A DNA stretch of 64,000 nt from Sporosarcina sp. ZBG7A (GTDB lineage Bacteria; Bacillota; Bacilli; Bacillales_A; Planococcaceae): assembly GCF_000813425.1 (NCBI RefSeq), contig NZ_JWIB01000008.1:1-64000 (forward strand). The letters run 5' to 3'. Numbering within the stretch: position 1 is the stretch's first letter; each line of letters begins with the position of its first letter. This document shows positions 60,627-64,000 of the stretch, one piece after another. The translations under genes and the position numbers were made by a program. The notes under the pieces were generated by a model that was not told the origin of the DNA, ran no database searches, and was given only the letters and a program-made list of their open reading frames with translations.

Positions 60627-60815
60627 TTATACGCGTTGAACTTTACCTGATTTAAGTGCGCGGGCAGATACCCAAACACGCTTCGGTTTGCCGTTTACAA
60701 GAATACGGACTTTTTGAAGGTTCGCACCCCATACACGTTTGCTAGAGTTCATTGCGTGGGAACGATTATTCCCTGCACGTGCTTTGCGACCAGTAATTAC
60801 ACATTCCTTAGCCAT
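60627..60815 (-). CDS. rpmB: 50S ribosomal protein L28
   Basis: 62 residues starting [22 protein letters not shown], with the [26 protein letters not shown] core. AGGAGG precedes the ATG at 60815; the frame upstream of that is not coding. Only one cysteine is visible, so this is the zinc-free form. It is monocistronic and divergent from yloU. Confidence 0.97.
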   Translation of the reverse strand: MAKECVITGRKARAGNNRSHAMNSSKRVWGANLQKVRILVNGKPKRVWVSARALKSGKVQRV

Positions 60816-60956
60816 TTTATAACCTCCTCGCGAATGATGATTAAGCGTTTCACTTATAATTCGCATACTAGATTAATTTATCATATCCGTCTATCCCATG
60901 CAAGCTTTTTTCTCTGTTCTCTCAAGCAATTTTCCTTTACACGTTAAAGAAAACGC

Positions 60957-60986
60957 TTGCTTTCTTTTCTTATATGCTTGTATATA
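60957..60986 (+). promoter_or_regulatory. Candidate promoter of yloU–yloV
   Basis: TTGCTT (60957–60962), 18 bp, TATATA (60981–60986), 43 bp before yloU. TACAAT at 60988 is a rival -10 without a good -35. Confidence 0.35.
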
Positions 60987-61029
60987 GTACAATGTGAACA
61001 GTGAAACTGGATTCAGGAGGGATAACGGC

Positions 61030-61392
61030 ATGTCAATTCAAATGGAAAACGATTATGGAAAAATTGATATAACGAATGAGACAATCGCCCGGATCGTCGG
61101 TGAAGCTACAATAGAGTGCTACGGAGTTGTAGGAATGGCCTCTAGACATCAAATTCGGGACGGACTGACAGAAATTCTGAGAAAAGAGAACTTCGGTAGA
61201 GGTGTCATCGTTAGAAACGCAGGTGCTGACACACAAATTGATTTGTATATTATTGTCGGTTACGGGACAAAAATCACTGAAGTTGCCTACCAAGTACAAT
61301 CCAAAGTACAGTATACACTTAAAAAATCACTCGGGATGAAAATCGGTTCCGTCAATATTTATGTACAGGGCGTTCGTGTGACGAACCCGTGA
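61030..61392 (+). CDS. yloU: Asp23/Gls24 family protein YloU
   Basis: 120 residues. The family core is GKIDITNETIARIVGEATIECYGVVGMA, and a long VAYQVQSKVQYTLKKSLGMKIGSVNIYVQGV ends the protein. Asp23 proteins associate with the membrane and are linked to envelope homeostasis. ATG at 61030 follows CAGGAGGG. It precedes yloV by 17 bp, a pairing conserved in Firmicutes. Confidence 0.92.
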   Translation: MSIQMENDYGKIDITNETIARIVGEATIECYGVVGMASRHQIRDGLTEILRKENFGRGVIVRNAGADTQIDLYIIVGYGTKITEVAYQVQSKVQYTLKKSLGMKIGSVNIYVQGVRVTNP

Positions 61393-61409
61393 AGGAGGAA
61401 CACAGTTCT

Positions 61410-63068
61410 ATGAAGTTGATGGATGGACTACAGTTTGCAGAGATGGTGAAAATGGGCGCATACCACCTTAAACAAAATGCTGATTATGTGGATTCCCTGA
61501 ATGTATTCCCAGTTCCAGATGGGGACACTGGAACAAATATGAATTTATCGATGACTTCGGGGGCAAAAGAGACGGAAGCGAACGTTTCTGAACACCTAGG
61601 GAAGACCTCACAAGCATTGTCTAAAGGGTTATTAATGGGCGCTCGTGGAAATTCTGGTGTGATTTTGTCACAGTTATTCCGTGGTTTTGGAAAATCAGTT
61701 GAAGACAAAGAATCGTTAACCGCAAGTGAATTTGCTGAAGCGCTCCGATATGGTGTGGAAACGGCTTATAAAGCGGTAATGAAGCCTGTGGAAGGCACGA
61801 TTTTAACTGTTGCAAAAGATGCAGCAGCTGTTGCTGTGGAAACAGCAACGACGGAAACGGATCTCATTCAGTTAATGGAAGCGGTTTTGACAGAAGCAAA
61901 AGCTTCACTCAAAAGGACACCAGATTTATTGCCAGTCTTGAAAGAGGTAGGCGTTGTAGATAGTGGCGGACAAGGTCTTGTGTACGTTTACGAAGGATTT
62001 TTGGCTTGTCTTAAAGGTGAAGAATTGCCAGAACGAACAGTTGTCCAGTCGATGGACGAACTTGTAAATGCAGAACACCATCGTAATGTACAAGGTTTCA
62101 TGGATACTGCTGATATTGAGTTTGGTTATTGTACGGAGTTCATGGTGAGATTTGAAGACGAAAAAACGAAGGACCATCATTTTGATGAAAATGACTTCAG
62201 ACTACAATTGAACGAAATGGGAGATTCTTTACTAGTCATCTCTGATGAGGAGATTGCGAAAGTACATATCCATACAGAAAACCCAGGGAATGCATTATCT
62301 TGCGGTCAACAGTATGGTTCCCTCATCAATATTAAAATTGAGAACATGCGCCAACAACACATGGACATTGTAGGGGATCAATCAGCACGTAAAAATTCCA
62401 CTGCAAAGAAAACACCTTATGCAATCGTGACGGTTGCAATGGGTGAAGGAATTGCAGAGTTGCTCAGAAGTATCGGAGCCTCCTACGTAATTGAAGGCGG
62501 GCAAACGATGAACCCTTCTACTGAAGATATCGTCAAGGCGATTCAAGAAGTTGGGGCGGAACGTGTTCTGATCTTACCGAACAATAAGAATATCGTGTTA
62601 GCTGCTGAACAAGCGGCTGAAGTGATTGGAATTGAAGCGGCAGTCGTTCCAACGAAGTCTGTACCTGAAGGGCTCGCAGCCATTTTAGCGTTTAACCCTG
62701 AAGCAGACGTGACGACGAATGCAAAATCCATGAACGCAGCAGCTTCTGTTGTGAAAACCGGTCAGGTAACTACAGCAGTGCGAGATACTTCGATTGATGG
62801 CGTTTCAATTCATACAGATGATTACATGGCCATATCGAATGGGAAGATTACAGTAGCTACACCTTCACTAGAAACCACAATGAAGTCATTAATTGACGAT
62901 ATGATCACAGAAGATGATGAAATCGTAACTGTGATTTACGGTGAAGACGTTTCTGAACAAGATGCAAAACAAATGGTTGCTTATATTGAAGGTCAGTTCG
63001 AACACGTCGAAATTGAATTGTATAACGGGAAACAGCCGTTATACCCTTATATTTTGTCGGTGGAATAA
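61410..63068 (+). CDS. fakA: DAK2-domain protein YloV, fatty acid kinase FakA-like
   Basis: 552 residues. The N-terminal DhaL/DAK2 domain has the nucleotide-binding NVFPVPDGDTGTNMNLSM and GARGNSGVILSQLFRG. A middle linker and a C-terminal DAK1-like domain (about 315–550, with HIHTENPGNAL near its start) follow. In Staphylococcus the homologue phosphorylates fatty acids bound to FakB. ATG at 61410 follows GAAGGAGG. No FakB is in this window. A terminator ends the unit. Confidence 0.92.
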   Translation: MKLMDGLQFAEMVKMGAYHLKQNADYVDSLNVFPVPDGDTGTNMNLSMTSGAKETEANVSEHLGKTSQALSKGLLMGARGNSGVILSQLFRGFGKSVEDKESLTASEFAEALRYGVETAYKAVMKPVEGTILTVAKDAAAVAVETATTETDLIQLMEAVLTEAKASLKRTPDLLPVLKEVGVVDSGGQGLVYVYEGFLACLKGEELPERTVVQSMDELVNAEHHRNVQGFMDTADIEFGYCTEFMVRFEDEKTKDHHFDENDFRLQLNEMGDSLLVISDEEIAKVHIHTENPGNALSCGQQYGSLINIKIENMRQQHMDIVGDQSARKNSTAKKTPYAIVTVAMGEGIAELLRSIGASYVIEGGQTMNPSTEDIVKAIQEVGAERVLILPNNKNIVLAAEQAAEVIGIEAAVVPTKSVPEGLAAILAFNPEADVTTNAKSMNAAASVVKTGQVTTAVRDTSIDGVSIHTDDYMAISNGKITVATPSLETTMKSLIDDMITEDDEIVTVIYGEDVSEQDAKQMVAYIEGQFEHVEIELYNGKQPLYPYILSVE

Positions 63069-63078
63069 CAGAACATGA

Positions 63079-63112
63079 AAAGCGTCACGACTCCTAGTCG
63101 TTGGCGCTTTTT
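63079..63112 (+). terminator. Terminator after yloV
   Basis: AGCGTCACGAC (63081–63091) pairs imperfectly with GTCGTTGGCGCT (63097–63108), followed by five T. Confidence 0.85.
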
Positions 63113-63137
63113 GTCCGTTTATAAGTAGTTATGAATT

Positions 63138-63166
63138 TTGTTTTCTAGCAGCTGTTCGTGTAGAAT
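63138..63166 (+). promoter_or_regulatory. Sigma-A promoter of sdaAB–sdaAA
   Basis: TTGTTT (63138–63143), a 17-bp spacer and TAGAAT (63161–63166), directly preceded by GTG that can act as an extended -10. It lies 36 bp before sdaAB. Confidence 0.65.
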
Positions 63167-63202
63167 GAATACTAGGAATATGGGTAAAAGGGGGAGTTAT
63201 TG

Positions 63203-63865
63203 TTGAAATTCAGATCCGTTTTTGAAATTATTGGGCCAGTCATGATTGGACCATCATCATCACATACAGCAGGAGCTGCACGTATTGGACTTGTAGCGAG
63301 AGATTTGTTTGGACGTCAACCGGAATGGGCGACGATTCACTTATATGGTTCGTTCGCAGAGACTTATAAAGGCCATGGAACGGATGTTGCGATTATCGGC
63401 GGACTTCTTGGATACGATACGTTCGACGAGAGAATCCGCACAGCGTTTGAAGATGCGGAAAGGCTGGGCATGTCTTTTGAATTCATCGCCGAAGTAGAGG
63501 AGATGGACCATCCGAATACTGCAAAACTAGTCATCGGAGATAAAGAAGGCGTCATGGAACTCATTGGAATCTCAATTGGTGGGGGCACGATGGAAGTGAT
63601 CGAGCTGAATGGTTTTCCACTTCGCTTATCCGGACATTTCCCGGCATTACTCGTTGTCCATGATGATCGTGCGGGTGTTATTGCTAATGTATCGAACGCA
63701 ATTGCTGCGCAAGATATGAATATTGCTCATATGGAAGTTGGACGTAAAGAGAAAGGGAAAATGGCGCTTATGGTTATTGAAGTCGATCAAGTCGTCAACG
63801 ATGAGCTGATTGAAGAATTGCGTGCACTTCCAAATGTTACACAAGTATCGACATTGGCGAACTAA
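63203..63865 (+). CDS. sdaAB: L-serine dehydratase, iron-sulfur dependent, beta subunit
   Basis: 220 residues. It starts MKFRSVFEIIGPVMIGPSSSHTAGA, the phosphoserine-like substrate loop. A C-terminal ACT domain (LLVVHDDRAGVIANVSNAIAAQ, about 148–220) may bind serine for regulation. Two TTG codons are adjacent; the second (63203) fits the family N-terminus and the spacing from GGGGGAG. With SdaAA it converts serine to pyruvate and ammonia. Confidence 0.95.
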   Translation: MKFRSVFEIIGPVMIGPSSSHTAGAARIGLVARDLFGRQPEWATIHLYGSFAETYKGHGTDVAIIGGLLGYDTFDERIRTAFEDAERLGMSFEFIAEVEEMDHPNTAKLVIGDKEGVMELIGISIGGGTMEVIELNGFPLRLSGHFPALLVVHDDRAGVIANVSNAIAAQDMNIAHMEVGRKEKGKMALMVIEVDQVVNDELIEELRALPNVTQVSTLAN

Positions 63866-63878
63866 GGGGGCAGTTAAA

Positions 63879-64000
63879 ATGGATGTTTTGTTTTCAAACG
63901 TAAAAGAACTTGTCGAGGTTGCTGAAAAAGAGCAACAACCGATTTCAGAGATAATGATTCGTCAAGAAATGTTATTAACGCGTAGATCACGTGAAGATAT
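63879..64000 (+). CDS. sdaAA: L-serine dehydratase alpha subunit (truncated by window edge)
   Basis: The first 40 codons of SdaAA, running off the window. The sequence NVKELVEVAEKEQQPISEIMIRQEML matches the family N-terminus. AAGGGGGCAG precedes the ATG. It starts 13 bp after sdaAB. The catalytic region with the 4Fe-4S cysteines lies outside the window. Confidence 0.9.
   Translation, partial: MDVLFSNVKELVEVAEKEQQPISEIMIRQEMLLTRRSRED

Noticed and set aside
60714-60947. Plus-strand frame over rpmB
   Set aside because: Antisense to the conserved L28 gene, without supporting signals.

Overview
The window is a gene-dense, low-to-moderate GC chromosomal segment of an endospore-forming Bacillales bacterium. 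Gene order follows the Bacillus subtilis ylb–mra/dcw–spoIIG–ylm–pyr–ylo–sda region almost throughout. Sporulation genes are present: ylbJ, spoVD, spoVE, spoIIGA, sigE, sigG and a divergent spoVM. The protein sequences, several missing members of the B. subtilis order and a dcw cluster without murE suggest a Planococcaceae member, perhaps Sporosarcina-like. That genus-level guess is inference. No prophage, insertion sequence, tRNA, rRNA or CRISPR array was seen.

Layout. Positions 1–6.9 kb hold the ylb region: a degenerate GDPD-like gene, ylbG, a DUF7147-type gene, rsmD, coaD, ylbJ, ylbL, tmcAL, ylbN and rpmF. Positions 7.1–9.9 kb hold an acyl-CoA module (crotonase, biotin carrier, carboxyltransferase) with a perfect CcpA cre match. 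Positions 9.9–12.9 kb hold panE, a DUF3397 gene and bshC. Positions 13.0–27.8 kb hold the division and cell-wall cluster: a MraZ operator, mraZ, rsmH, ftsL, pbpB, spoVD, mraY, murD, spoVE, divIB, two DUF881 genes, sbp, ftsA and ftsZ. Positions 27.9–33.7 kb hold spoIIGA–sigE–sigG, the ylm cluster with sepF, and divIVA. Positions 33.7–38.4 kb hold T-box-controlled ileS, then lspA and an RluD-family gene.

Positions 38.4–45.9 kb hold the PyrR-attenuated pyrimidine operon pyrR-pyrP-pyrB-pyrC-pyrK-pyrD-pyrF-pyrE, without carAB. At its convergent junction with rqcH lies an exact 20-bp-period tandem array of eight units (46023–46182). This is the strongest unexplained signal in the window. Positions 46.2–63.1 kb hold rqcH (minus), gmk, rpoZ, coaBC, priA, def, fmt, rsmB, prpC, prkC, rsgA, rpe, thiN, spoVM, rpmB (minus), yloU and yloV. 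The window ends in sdaAB and a truncated sdaAA.

How it works together: peptidoglycan precursor lipid steps, divisome assembly (FtsL, DivIB, Pbp2B, FtsA, FtsZ, SepF, DivIVA) and the PASTA kinase/phosphatase pair are colocated with early sporulation sigma factors. Translation start and maturation genes (def, fmt, rsmB, rsgA) and UMP synthesis are also here. Many genes overlap by 1–35 bp, and several start with TTG or GTG; one (ylbL) apparently starts with ATT.
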